A stretch of DNA of 5,782 nt, taken from Chloroflexota bacterium. Its GTDB lineage: Bacteria; Chloroflexota; Dehalococcoidia; Dehalococcoidales; RBG-16-60-22. The position numbers were made by a program, and so were the translations under genes. How positions within the stretch are numbered: position 1 is the first letter of the stretch; each line of letters starts with the position of its first letter. Location: NCBI GenBank assembly GCA_025358235.1, contig JANYKH010000043.1, positions 1 through 5,782 of the forward strand, read 5' to 3'. The notes beneath the pieces were generated by a model. The model searched no databases and was not told the DNA's origin. It saw only the letters and a program-made list of their open reading frames with translations. Below, one piece after another: positions 1 to 5,311 of the stretch.

Positions 1-374
1 GTGCCGACATCAAATTCCTGGCTGACTTTGACCTCAAGAGAAGAAATGGCGTTATCCAGAACAACAGGCGAGCCGGTGCTGCCGGTTTTGTATTTTACGC
101 CCTGAAATTTGTCTGTATCCCGGCCGGTTTTGAAGCCGAACTGACCGATAAAACTCAGGGGTGTTTCCTGGCTAAGGGCGGAGACGCTGAACGCCCGGCT
201 GGCGTGGATATATTCATAAGTCAGGTTGTTTTTGTTGATGGCTACCGCCATCATGGGAGGCTGGGAGGTTACCTGGAAAACAGTATTGGCGATCTGGCCG
301 TTGATTTTATCACCTTTGCCGGCGCCAATGATGTAAACGCCATACTGGATGCTGTACAACGCTTTGAGATCCAT
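1..374 (-). CDS. Flavin reductase-like (flavoredoxin/Hrb N-terminal type) protein, 3' end cut by window edge
   Basis: The visible 124 residues match the start of the flavin reductase-like FMN-binding family, closest by eye to the N-terminal domain of high-molecular-weight rubredoxin (Hrb) and related proteins of anaerobes. Diagnostic stretches are GDKINGQIANTVFQVTSQPP (residues 21-40), then AVAINKNNLT (43-52), FIGQFGFKTGRD (75-86) and KTGSTGSPVVLD (96-107). The family binds FMN and moves electrons from NAD(P)H or a partner to rubredoxin, flavodiiron proteins or flavins in the cytoplasm; the partner here is unknown. The ATG start is well supported by a GGGAGG Shine-Dalgarno with a 5-base spacer. 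The reading frame is open to the left edge, so it is not visible whether a C-terminal rubredoxin domain follows (as in Hrb) or the protein is a single domain. A TATAAT box lies 45 bases upstream, so it may have its own promoter. The family call is confident; the exact role is inferred. Confidence 0.87.
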   Translation of the reverse strand, partial: MDLKALYSIQYGVYIIGAGKGDKINGQIANTVFQVTSQPPMMAVAINKNNLTYEYIHASRAFSVSALSQETPLSFIGQFGFKTGRDTDKFQGVKYKTGSTGSPVVLDNAISSLEVKVSQEFDVG

Positions 375-380
375 AAATGC

Positions 381-387
381 CTCCCTT
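381..387 (-). promoter_or_regulatory. Strong ribosome binding site of the flavin reductase gene
   Basis: The minus strand carries AAGGGAGGC just ahead of the ATG at 374-372. GGGAGG is a near-perfect anti-16S match at a 5-6 base spacing. It fixes the start of the truncated gene. Confidence 0.7.
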
Positions 388-418
388 CTAAATTTTGGGT
401 GATAGACCTGATAAATCC

Positions 419-424
419 ATTATA
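419..424 (-). promoter_or_regulatory. Candidate -10 box for the flavin reductase gene
   Basis: A perfect TATAAT on the minus strand would place transcription start near 412, giving a leader of about 38 bases that ends in the strong Shine-Dalgarno. At a 17-base spacing the -35 position reads TATCGG, a poor match to TTGACA, and no TGn extension is present. If real, the promoter is probably activator-dependent or weak. The gene could instead be read through from the upstream DoxX gene. Confidence 0.4.
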
Positions 425-439
425 CGAAGTCCAAACCAA

Positions 440-490
440 TTCCGATAGTGGAGAAAGGAGCAGCGTCCCCACCAGGGCTTCTCCGCGGAA
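440..490. repeat. Nested inverted repeat in the doxX-flavin reductase gap
   Basis: Two pairs of arms are nested around one centre. The outer pair is TTCCG (440-444) and CGGAA (486-490); the inner pair is GGAGAA (450-455) and TTCTCC (479-484). The inner arms enclose a GC-rich 23-base centre with further pairing potential (AGC at 462-464 with GCT at 477-479). It sits 16 bases upstream of the TATAAT box. In a transcript running on from doxX it would form a long hairpin. No T-run follows on the minus strand, so it does not look like a standard intrinsic terminator. An operator, an mRNA-stabilising hairpin or a degenerate intergenic repeat element are the alternatives. Confidence 0.5.
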
Positions 491-546
491 AACCACAGGA
501 CTCGATAGCGAAGGGGGAACCAGACCGGAATTCGAGATTCAGATAT

Positions 547-1050
547 TCAACCAAATAGTAATCTAAGGGAATGTTTTGTATTTTCGAGGGTGTAAAACAG
601 AGAATCAAACCCAAAGAAATAACCGGAACCGGATACCATATTTACTACAAACAAACCTGCATAGATAAGTTGATAATTTATCCAGCCCAGCGGAGAGGGT
701 ATATAGGCCAGGTAGAAAATCACCATCATTATTGCCGCGCAGAAAGACATAAATCTCACCAGCAAACCAAGGAGAAGCGCAATACCAATTAAGATTTGAG
801 CCCAAATGACTACAGTGTTAAGCAATGGAGTATAGGGAATCATACTGCCATACCAGCCGGAAAGCGGCCCAACACTATTAGACAGGAAACCCTCAGCGGA
901 AAAGGTGCCTGAGATAATCTTGTGCAATCCCTCCTCCAACATCATCCCGCCCATCAAGATGCGGATAGCAAAGAATATTATAGAAACGCTACTAAAGTTT
1001 TCCTTTACGCCGGGTTTAATTTCTCTTTCACCTTGAATAATCATCAACAC
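547..1050 (-). CDS. DoxX-family integral membrane protein
   Basis: A 167-residue membrane protein of the DoxX family (related to DoxD, the large subunit of thiosulfate:quinone oxidoreductase). About four membrane segments are visible, near residues 22-38, 82-99, 102-117 and 124-142. The family pattern of Arg in the first helix followed by a Gly/Glu/Lys patch is present as R30, G34-G35 and E40-GLHK (41-44), followed by the Gly-rich helix QILIGIALLLGLLVR (85-99). Family members are often tied to sulfur or thiol redox or to membrane redox stress, but the activity of most is unknown. The farthest start is GTG at 1050; ATG at 1044 is equally possible. Shine-Dalgarno support is weak (GGGATTGAG). 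The region is noticeably AT-rich: positions 601-660 count 23 of 60 G/C, against 38 of 60 for 4681-4740 in dctP. It begins 69 bases after tauE and has its own promoter, so it is probably a separate transcript. Confidence 0.8.
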   Translation of the reverse strand: MLMIIQGEREIKPGVKENFSSVSIIFFAIRILMGGMMLEEGLHKIISGTFSAEGFLSNSVGPLSGWYGSMIPYTPLLNTVVIWAQILIGIALLLGLLVRFMSFCAAIMMVIFYLAYIPSPLGWINYQLIYAGLFVVNMVSGSGYFFGFDSLFYTLENTKHSLRLLFG

Positions 1051-1061
1051 GTACTCAATCC

Positions 1062-1100
1062 CAAATTGCTAAGCATCATAAACGGCAATGTGGCAATTTG
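1062..1100. promoter_or_regulatory. Inverted repeat flanking the doxX promoter, possible operator
   Basis: CAAATTGC (1062-1069) and GCAATTTG (1093-1100) are perfect 8-base inverted arms with centres 31 bases apart, about three helical turns. One arm covers the expected transcription start and the other overlaps the last two bases of the -35 box. An additional minus-strand ATTGCC copy (1089-1084) lies beside the one inside the distal arm, eight bases away. The placement suits a repressor binding on one face of the DNA; the same arms could also form a hairpin. Confidence 0.45.
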
Positions 1101-1104
1101 TCAA
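1075..1104 (-). promoter_or_regulatory. Near-consensus sigma-70 type promoter for the DoxX gene
   Basis: Reading the minus strand, TTGACA (1104-1099, perfect -35) is followed after 18 bases by TATGAT (1080-1075, five of six to TATAAT). Transcription would start near 1068, giving a leader of about 18-24 bases before GTG 1050 or ATG 1044. It is the best housekeeping-type promoter in the window and lies wholly in the gap between tauE and doxX. Confidence 0.7.
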
Positions 1105-1119
1105 AGGGCTTTTGGATCA

Positions 1120-1929
1120 TCAACGGGGCTGAAGGAAAAGCCGCAGAGCGACAATAGCGAGGGCGATAGCCAGCAAACGGACAATCCACTCCGGAGAAAC
1201 GCGGTGAGACAAGCGGGCGCCTAGCTGTGCGCCGCCGATAGCGCCTATCGAGATAAAGATGGCCTGAGACAAGCCCTGAAACAAAGTGCCGTTAACGATA
1301 TGGGTGATTATCGCGGCCAGGGTTGAAACGGCTACGACGAGGTGGGAGGTAGCCGTGGCGATATGCACGGGGAAAGACATAAGCTGAGTCAAAATCGGCA
1401 CGTGGATTACGCCCCCGCCGATCCCCAGCAATCCTGAAACAATGCCAACGAAAAAAGCCAGGGCCATACCGAGAGGCCGGTTGTAGGAATAAGTACACTT
1501 TATTCCCTGACGGTCGACGATAGTGCGGGTGTACGAGCCGGATAATTTATCTCCCACATTTATACGGCGTGAAGGCTTCCAGAACAGATAACCTGCAACG
1601 AGGATCAGCACGGTACCAAAGACGATTTGGAACACGCCGCGGGAAATATAACCGGCTATTATCGCGCCCAAAATAGCACCGGGAACGGCGGTAATGGAAA
1701 ACTGGAGGCCGGAAATAAAATCAGTGCGTTTCATCCGGGCATAGGCTACAGAACCGGAGGAGGCATTAAAAAAGACGACCACCAGGCTGATGGCAGTGAT
1801 GGTAACAGGAGAAAAATCAGGATAAATAAATAACAGAATGGGAATGAGGAGGACGCCACCACCCACCCCGATCAGCGTACCAAATGCGCCGATTGCGGCT
1901 CCGAGCAGTATAAACAAAAGCCATAACAA
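1120..1929 (-). CDS. TauE/SafE family sulfite/organosulfur anion exporter
   Basis: A 269-residue polytopic membrane protein with the two-fold internal repeat of the TauE/SafE family: GTLIGVGGGVLLIPILL (17-33) and GLLGIGGGVIHVPIL (166-180). About eight membrane helices split into two halves around a polar stretch at residues 118-150. Length is normal for the family. Characterised members export sulfite, sulfoacetate or related anions across the cytoplasmic membrane, though many homologues have unknown substrates. It follows dctM by 42 bases, suggesting a shared operon with the TRAP system and a link to sulfonate or sulfur-anion metabolism. The only possible start near the first helix is TTG at 1929: a stop lies at 1938-1936 in this frame, and the ATG at 1924-1922 is out of frame. 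No Shine-Dalgarno precedes it, and a TATAAT ends nine bases upstream, so it may be leaderless from its own promoter or translated by coupling. Family call strong, substrate inferred. Confidence 0.9.
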   Translation of the reverse strand: MLWLLFILLGAAIGAFGTLIGVGGGVLLIPILLFIYPDFSPVTITAISLVVVFFNASSGSVAYARMKRTDFISGLQFSITAVPGAILGAIIAGYISRGVFQIVFGTVLILVAGYLFWKPSRRINVGDKLSGSYTRTIVDRQGIKCTYSYNRPLGMALAFFVGIVSGLLGIGGGVIHVPILTQLMSFPVHIATATSHLVVAVSTLAAIITHIVNGTLFQGLSQAIFISIGAIGGAQLGARLSHRVSPEWIVRLLAIALAIVALRLFLQPR

Positions 1930-1938
1930 GATGGCTTA

Positions 1939-1944
1939 ATTATA
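1939..1944 (-). promoter_or_regulatory. Candidate -10 box immediately upstream of the tauE-like gene
   Basis: A perfect TATAAT on the minus strand would put transcription start near 1932, three bases ahead of the TTG start at 1929. The -35 position is weak (CTGATC at a 16-base spacing, three of six). It could give a leaderless message, or be a chance AT-rich match in an operon. Confidence 0.3.
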
Positions 1945-1950
1945 CAATGA

Positions 1951-1969
1951 AAAAGCCGCCGATCAGCGT
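1951..1969 (-). terminator. Weak possible terminator after dctM
   Basis: Just past the dctM stop the minus strand reads CGCTGATCGGCG, a short 4-pair stem with a GATC loop, followed by GCTTTTTC. The stem is short and the T-run is only five long, so at best it is a leaky terminator attenuating tauE relative to the TRAP genes. Confidence 0.25.
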
Positions 1970-1971
1970 GA

Positions 1972-3276
1972 TTATTTGGCGATAGAAGGTAAGAAAGTCA
2001 CGATTTGAGGCAGGAAATACAAACTGACGACCGTGACCAGTTGAATCAAAACGAATGGAACGCAGGCCTTAAACACTTCCATAATTTTGGTATCCGATCC
2101 GGCGATTCCGGCGGCGGTATAAACCACGAGTCCGACGGGAGGTGTGATGCCGGCCACTTCAACCATGATGACGCAGATAACGCCGAACCATATAAGGTCA
2201 AACCCCAGGGTGGTAATTACCGGCAGGAAAACAGGCAGTGTGAGGGCAAGCATCGAGAAAGCGTCCACAAAGCACCCAAGAATGAGGTATATCAGGATGA
2301 TCACCAGGAATTTGACGAAGGTAGGGACTTCAAGACCGCCGAGAACCTTGGCCATATAATTGCTTGACCCGCTCAGTGACAGGAAGGTCGAGAAAACGAA
2401 TGCGCCGGCTACTATTAAAAAGATCATGCCGGTAGCCCAGGTCGAGTTCCAGCAGGCGGTCTTCAATGATTTCCAGGTTGTCTTGCGGGAAATCAAAGCC
2501 AGGAATAGCGCCAAAACCACGCCGAGCCCGCCAACTTCAGTTGAAGTTACAAAACCGGAGTACAGCCCCCAGAGGATAACCACGACCATGAGTGCCGTGC
2601 CCCAAATACCTTTGAGGCTGATAAATTTCTCTTTCCAGGTGGTTTTGGGGCCGAGGGGAGTTGATTTAGGATCAAGCTTGGCCCAGACCAGTATGACGAT
2701 CAGGTAAGCCAGGGCGTTCCAGATTCCGGGGATAAAACCGGCTAATAGTTGTTTGCCTACAGAGACATTAGCCAGCATGGCGTAGAACACCAAAAATATG
2801 CTCGGTGGAATAAGAACGGCGAGGCTGCCGCTCACGGCAATAACGGCCAGAGAATAGGCTTTTTGGTAACCGGCTTTGAGCATTTCCGGCAGGGCTATCT
2901 TGGTCATGAGAGCGGTTGAGGCGATGCTTGAACCGGTAGTGGCAGCCAAGCCAGTATTAGTCATTAACGTAACTACCGCCAGTCCGCCGGGCAATCTGCC
3001 CAGCCAGGTCCGGCTGGTCCGAAAAAATGAGCCGATAGTGTCAGGGATCACAATGATTTCGCCCATAAGCATAAAAAGCGGGATGACGGCCAGGTTATAG
3101 GAAGAGGTGGCATCAAATGTAATGTAAATGAGAGAAGCCAGGCCTGAATTCGCGCCTTTCAGGATCAAGATGCCCAAAAAGCCGACCAACCAGAGGGCTA
3201 TCCCGACGTTGATGCCCAACAGGATTAGAGTCAGCACTGCCGCCAAACCGACAAAACCGAGCGAGATCGAATCCAT
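1972..3276 (-). CDS. dctM: TRAP transporter large permease subunit DctM
   Basis: A 434-residue membrane protein of normal length for the large TRAP subunit, which forms the ion-coupled transport channel in the cytoplasmic membrane with DctQ and takes substrate from DctP. Family motifs appear in order: PLFMLMGE (66-73), ATTGSSIASTA (112-122), GYQKAYSLAVIAVSG (136-150) then LIPPSI (155-160), the equivalent repeat-2 helix STEVGGLG (245-252), LGCFVDAFSM (333-342) and GITPPVGL (376-383). Some 11-12 membrane helices are evident. Small departures from the usual pattern are TTGSS in place of the common VSGSS, and SLAVLIPP in place of the common TLGILIPP. Start is ATG 3276, 37 bases after dctQ. The nearest purine-rich element (AAAAGGAACGGG) is rather far upstream, so translation may depend partly on coupling with dctQ. 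Transport is usually sodium-driven uptake of a carboxylate or sulfonate; the substrate cannot be read from this subunit. Confidence 0.96.
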   Translation of the reverse strand: MDSISLGFVGLAAVLTLILLGINVGIALWLVGFLGILILKGANSGLASLIYITFDATSSYNLAVIPLFMLMGEIIVIPDTIGSFFRTSRTWLGRLPGGLAVVTLMTNTGLAATTGSSIASTALMTKIALPEMLKAGYQKAYSLAVIAVSGSLAVLIPPSIFLVFYAMLANVSVGKQLLAGFIPGIWNALAYLIVILVWAKLDPKSTPLGPKTTWKEKFISLKGIWGTALMVVVILWGLYSGFVTSTEVGGLGVVLALFLALISRKTTWKSLKTACWNSTWATGMIFLIVAGAFVFSTFLSLSGSSNYMAKVLGGLEVPTFVKFLVIILIYLILGCFVDAFSMLALTLPVFLPVITTLGFDLIWFGVICVIMVEVAGITPPVGLVVYTAAGIAGSDTKIMEVFKACVPFVLIQLVTVVSLYFLPQIVTFLPSIAK

Positions 3277-3295
3277 GCTTTTTAACCCGTTCCTT

Positions 3296-3323
3296 TTATG
3301 CTTCCGGAGTTAATTATGCTTCC
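3296..3323. repeat. 10-base direct repeat across the dctQ stop codon
   Basis: TTATGCTTCC occurs at 3296-3305 and again at 3314-3323 with 8 bases between. The copy at 3314-3323 contains the dctQ TAA stop (3316-3314). The arrangement looks like a small tandem duplication in the dctQ-dctM junction. No function is evident. Confidence 0.5.
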
Positions 3324-3847
3324 CAGTTGCTGGTTTTAGCTTCAGAGGGCTCAGCCGCAGCCCCTATCGGCAGGTTTCTGATTCTGGCGATGCCATCCAC
3401 CAGAAAACGGAGGCTGAGAACAATTACCCCCGCGCAGAGAGCAATTTTGCCCGGATAGACGGGCAGATTTAGAGTCCCCGGCCAATATTCCCGGATTTCG
3501 ATTGATCTTGCCGCGAAAAGCCATGCCTGCCAGCTAACTACCGCGCAGAATACAAAGCCGATGAAAAGGTTCAGTACCTCCATGGCTTTCCTCACCGAAG
3601 GAGATACCCGGTCTGCGAAGAAAGTAACGCGGATGTGCCGGCCGGCACGCTGGGTATAGGCGACGGAAAGGAAAACCACGAGGACGATCAGCAGGCGGAT
3701 GGAATCATAAACCGCGGGCAGCGATTTATTAAAGAAGGAGCGGCTGAAGATTTCCGCAGCGACAAAGACGGAGACCAGGATGAGGGCAGACATAGCCATG
3801 ATGCAAAAAACATCCTCAATCCGCGTCAGTATCCTGTTTACCTTCAA
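3314..3847 (-). CDS. dctQ: TRAP transporter small permease subunit DctQ
   Basis: A 177-residue protein with four membrane segments (about residues 15-37, 47-65, 90-111 and 131-151), the standard DctQ topology and size. Family features are ARG/Phe-rich EIFSRSFFNKSLP (32-44) after helix 1 and the conserved GRHIRVTFFADRVSP (68-82) between helices 2 and 3. DctQ pairs with DctM to form the membrane part of the TRAP transporter and contributes to docking of the binding protein. The start is TTG at 3847, chosen because AAAGGAGGTG stands 5 bases upstream and no better codon exists nearby. The gene sits between dctP (42 bases upstream) and dctM (37 bases downstream), the usual P-Q-M order. The polar, Ala/Glu-rich C-terminal tail (residues 160-177) is not conserved in the family. 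Identification is confident; substrate unknown. Confidence 0.94.
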   Translation of the reverse strand: MKVNRILTRIEDVFCIMAMSALILVSVFVAAEIFSRSFFNKSLPAVYDSIRLLIVLVVFLSVAYTQRAGRHIRVTFFADRVSPSVRKAMEVLNLFIGFVFCAVVSWQAWLFAARSIEIREYWPGTLNLPVYPGKIALCAGVIVLSLRFLVDGIARIRNLPIGAAAEPSEAKTSNWEA

Positions 3848-3852
3848 AGCCG

Positions 3853-3862
3853 CACCTCCTTT
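3853..3862 (-). promoter_or_regulatory. Strong Shine-Dalgarno deciding the TTG start of dctQ
   Basis: The minus strand AAAGGAGGTG is a nearly full-length anti-16S match, with 5 bases to TTG 3847. It compensates for the poor start codon. Just upstream the small palindrome AATCTAAAGATT (minus strand, 3863-3874) could form a weak hairpin at the dctP 3' end. Confidence 0.75.
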
Positions 3863-3889
3863 AAATCTTTAGATTCTCACAGAGTCAGT

Positions 3890-5068
3890 CTATTTCAGGG
3901 CCGCGATCCTCTTATCCCAAACTTTGTCGTAAAGGACCTTAAGATCGGCTTCAGACATCTTGGTCAGTTCCAGGTAACGCTTGATAATCTGGGTGCCGGG
4001 GGCGCCCTTGGCATCCATCGCCTTGGCGGCGGTATCGTACAATGTTCCGGCGTAGACGCCCCATTTGGCGACATCTTCTTTCGGGAAGTCGCTGATCGTT
4101 AAACCGCCCTTTTTCATATCCTCAAGGCAGGCGGGCAGCAATTTATCGCGAAGCTGGATAGAGTAATCAACTTCAATCTTCTTGGCTTCTTCAAGCATGA
4201 TCTTCTTGATATCGGGAGGCAATTTGTTCCAGCTATCCATCTGGTAGATGGTCAGGTAAGCGGCGTTCATCTTGGGCTGGATACCTGTGCCCAGGGTGTA
4301 GAGGAACTTGGCAGGCTCATAAAGCTTGTTATCTCTCATGCCGATCTGGGTGGTCAGCATGCCATCGACGACGCCCTTATCCAGATTGTCGTAGGCTTCC
4401 GACCAGGGAGTGCTCATGGGGATGGCGCCCATCATTTCATGAAGCTTGGCATGGTATTCACCGGCGTAAACTCTGAGCCGTTTGCCGGCCAGATCAGCCA
4501 TACGGGGGGTAGCTTTCTTCATAATGAGGCTGGAGACGACGGTGGGGTCAAAGAAGTAGAGCTGCATCTTTTTGGCGGCAAGCTCGTTGGAAAAGCTGGG
4601 GAATTCACTGAAAAGGATTTCGCTAACATAGGTTCCGGTGAGCGGGTTAAGCGTATCCGTGGAGGGATCAAGAACGCCCACCCACAGCCATGACGGGAAC
4701 AGAGCGGGGTGCAGGCTGGTGCCCAAAAACCCAGTATCGCCGAGGCCCGTGGCCATAGCATCCGGCATCTGGACGAAGGTCATTAACGAACCGGCCTGGT
4801 GGGGGTCTATTTTGATCCGGCCGTTGGTCCTTTTATCAAGCGCTTCGGAAAGCGGTTTCATGGTGCCGAGCCATGACATGAGGTCGGCCTGGGGCATGGG
4901 GTTGGCAAAAGAAACTGTGATAGGGGCGGCAGCGGGTGCCGAACTGGTGGATGCGGGGGGCGCCGAGGTAGCGGGGGGTTGGGTGGAAGCGGGGGGAGAG
5001 CTGCAACCAGCCAATACGAATCCCAGGGTGAGAATGAGACACAAGGAAACCAGGAAAACTTTTTTCAC
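3890..5068 (-). CDS. dctP: TRAP transporter substrate-binding lipoprotein DctP
   Basis: A 392-residue extracytoplasmic binding protein of the DctP family. Residues 1-22 are a lipoprotein signal: KK near the start, a hydrophobic core and the lipobox LAGC with acylated Cys22. A low-complexity tether (23-48, three hexapeptide repeats) leads into the mature domain from about residue 50. DctP landmarks are LSEALDKRTNGRIKI (73-87), the DLAGKRLRV segment (192-200) whose Arg199 aligns with the substrate-carboxylate-binding Arg of SiaP-like proteins, PWSEAYDNLDKGVVDG (221-236) and the C-terminal helices. Arg199 argues for an anionic substrate (carboxylate or sulfonate), but the identity is not visible. 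Membrane anchoring by lipid is typical of monoderms and Chloroflexota. The start is GTG 5068 with AGGAGG 6 bases upstream. It is first in the TRAP operon, preceded by 287 non-coding bases with promoter candidates. G/C content is clearly higher here than in the doxX gene. Confidence 0.95.
   Translation of the reverse strand: MKKVFLVSLCLILTLGFVLAGCSSPPASTQPPATSAPPASTSSAPAAAPITVSFANPMPQADLMSWLGTMKPLSEALDKRTNGRIKIDPHQAGSLMTFVQMPDAMATGLGDTGFLGTSLHPALFPSWLWVGVLDPSTDTLNPLTGTYVSEILFSEFPSFSNELAAKKMQLYFFDPTVVSSLIMKKATPRMADLAGKRLRVYAGEYHAKLHEMMGAIPMSTPWSEAYDNLDKGVVDGMLTTQIGMRDNKLYEPAKFLYTLGTGIQPKMNAAYLTIYQMDSWNKLPPDIKKIMLEEAKKIEVDYSIQLRDKLLPACLEDMKKGGLTISDFPKEDVAKWGVYAGTLYDTAAKAMDAKGAPGTQIIKRYLELTKMSEADLKVLYDKVWDKRIAALK
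4943..4996 (-). repeat. 18-base tandem repeat (three units) encoding the DctP tether
   Basis: Residues 25-42 of DctP are three hexapeptides: PPASTQ, PPATSA, PPASTS. On the plus strand this appears as GCGGGGGG at 4953-4960, 4971-4978 and 4989-4996, exactly 18 bases apart. The unit spans the flexible linker between lipid anchor and binding domain. The in-frame period and six-base G runs make it a likely site of unit-number change or slippage. Confidence 0.85.
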
Positions 5069-5074
5069 GGTGAA

Positions 5075-5080
5075 CCTCCT
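5075..5080 (-). promoter_or_regulatory. Consensus Shine-Dalgarno of dctP
   Basis: AGGAGG on the minus strand, 6 bases before the GTG start at 5068. It supports GTG as the start of the lipoprotein signal peptide. Confidence 0.75.
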
Positions 5081-5113
5081 GAACTCCTATTTTTCACGCA
5101 GCAAATGCTGGTA

Positions 5114-5122
5114 TTTATAGCA
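5114..5122 (-). promoter_or_regulatory. Extended -10 promoter candidate for the TRAP operon
   Basis: The minus strand reads TGCTATAAA, a TGn extension plus a five-of-six -10 hexamer. Transcription would start near 5107, giving a leader of about 39 bases to GTG 5068. No good -35 is present at 16-18 bases, which extended -10 promoters tolerate. The motif CACAACC lies directly against it (5129-5123) and recurs 28 bases upstream (5157-5151), which could be activator half-sites. Confidence 0.45.
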
Positions 5123-5173
5123 GGTTGTGGACGTTGACCGGTAATGTCTGGGTTGTGTTTTTAAACCACGCAA

Positions 5174-5202
5174 AGACTAACACAGGCAAGTTATGATGTC
5201 AA
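5174..5202 (-). promoter_or_regulatory. Second promoter candidate upstream of dctP
   Basis: A perfect TTGACA (5202-5197) on the minus strand is followed after 17 bases by TAGTCT (5179-5174). Only the three most conserved -10 positions match. Transcription would start near 5167, about 100 bases before dctP. It may act with or instead of the extended -10 site nearer the gene. Confidence 0.35.
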
Positions 5203-5219
5203 TGCAATTTCGCGCGCAC

Positions 5220-5231
5220 TATTGGCCAATA
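5220..5231. promoter_or_regulatory. Perfect 12-base palindrome TATTGGCCAATA, possible operator
   Basis: A fully self-complementary dodecamer lies 18 bases upstream of the TTGACA box on the minus strand, in the position of an activator or repressor site for the TRAP operon. It is beside an alternating CGCGCGC run (5211-5217). No known regulator is recognised from this motif. Confidence 0.35.
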
Positions 5232-5311
5232 ATTAGCCTGTTTTAGAAACGATTTACTTCATTTCCCGGCGCATTAAACGAAACATAACGATAGAAGGAG
5301 AGTTTGCGGTC

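Noticed and set aside
375..546. Riboswitch or T-box leader upstream of the flavin reductase gene
   Set aside because: The likely leader after the TATAAT is only about 38 bases, and no conserved riboswitch core or T-box motif was recognised.
388..549. Possible read-through of the doxX TGA stop, as the frame stays open for 52 more codons and encodes a Trp/Arg-rich tail
   Set aside because: DoxX already has its full family length at the TGA, an open run of this length is not rare by chance, and the tail matches nothing known; the stretch is better explained by the dyads and promoter.
204..566. 120-residue plus-strand frame over the left gene and the gap
   Set aside because: It overlaps the minus-strand flavin reductase-like gene, whose protein sequence is clearly conserved, and its own product resembles nothing; an antisense shadow.
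420..614. 64-residue minus-strand frame overlapping the end of doxX
   Set aside because: It overlaps the doxX 3' end in another frame, has no ribosome binding site and no recognisable domain.
2005..2707. Several plus-strand frames opposite dctM
   Set aside because: All are antisense to a full-length, motif-complete DctM and have biased, non-protein-like composition.
3635..4102. 155-residue plus-strand frame
   Set aside because: It lies opposite dctQ and dctP with a low-complexity Asp/Gly-rich product typical of antisense reading of membrane or lipoprotein genes; no start context.
4638..5120. 160-residue plus-strand frame opposite dctP
   Set aside because: Its Gly/Ala/Glu-rich part is simply the reverse reading of the Pro-rich tether repeat; no family resemblance.
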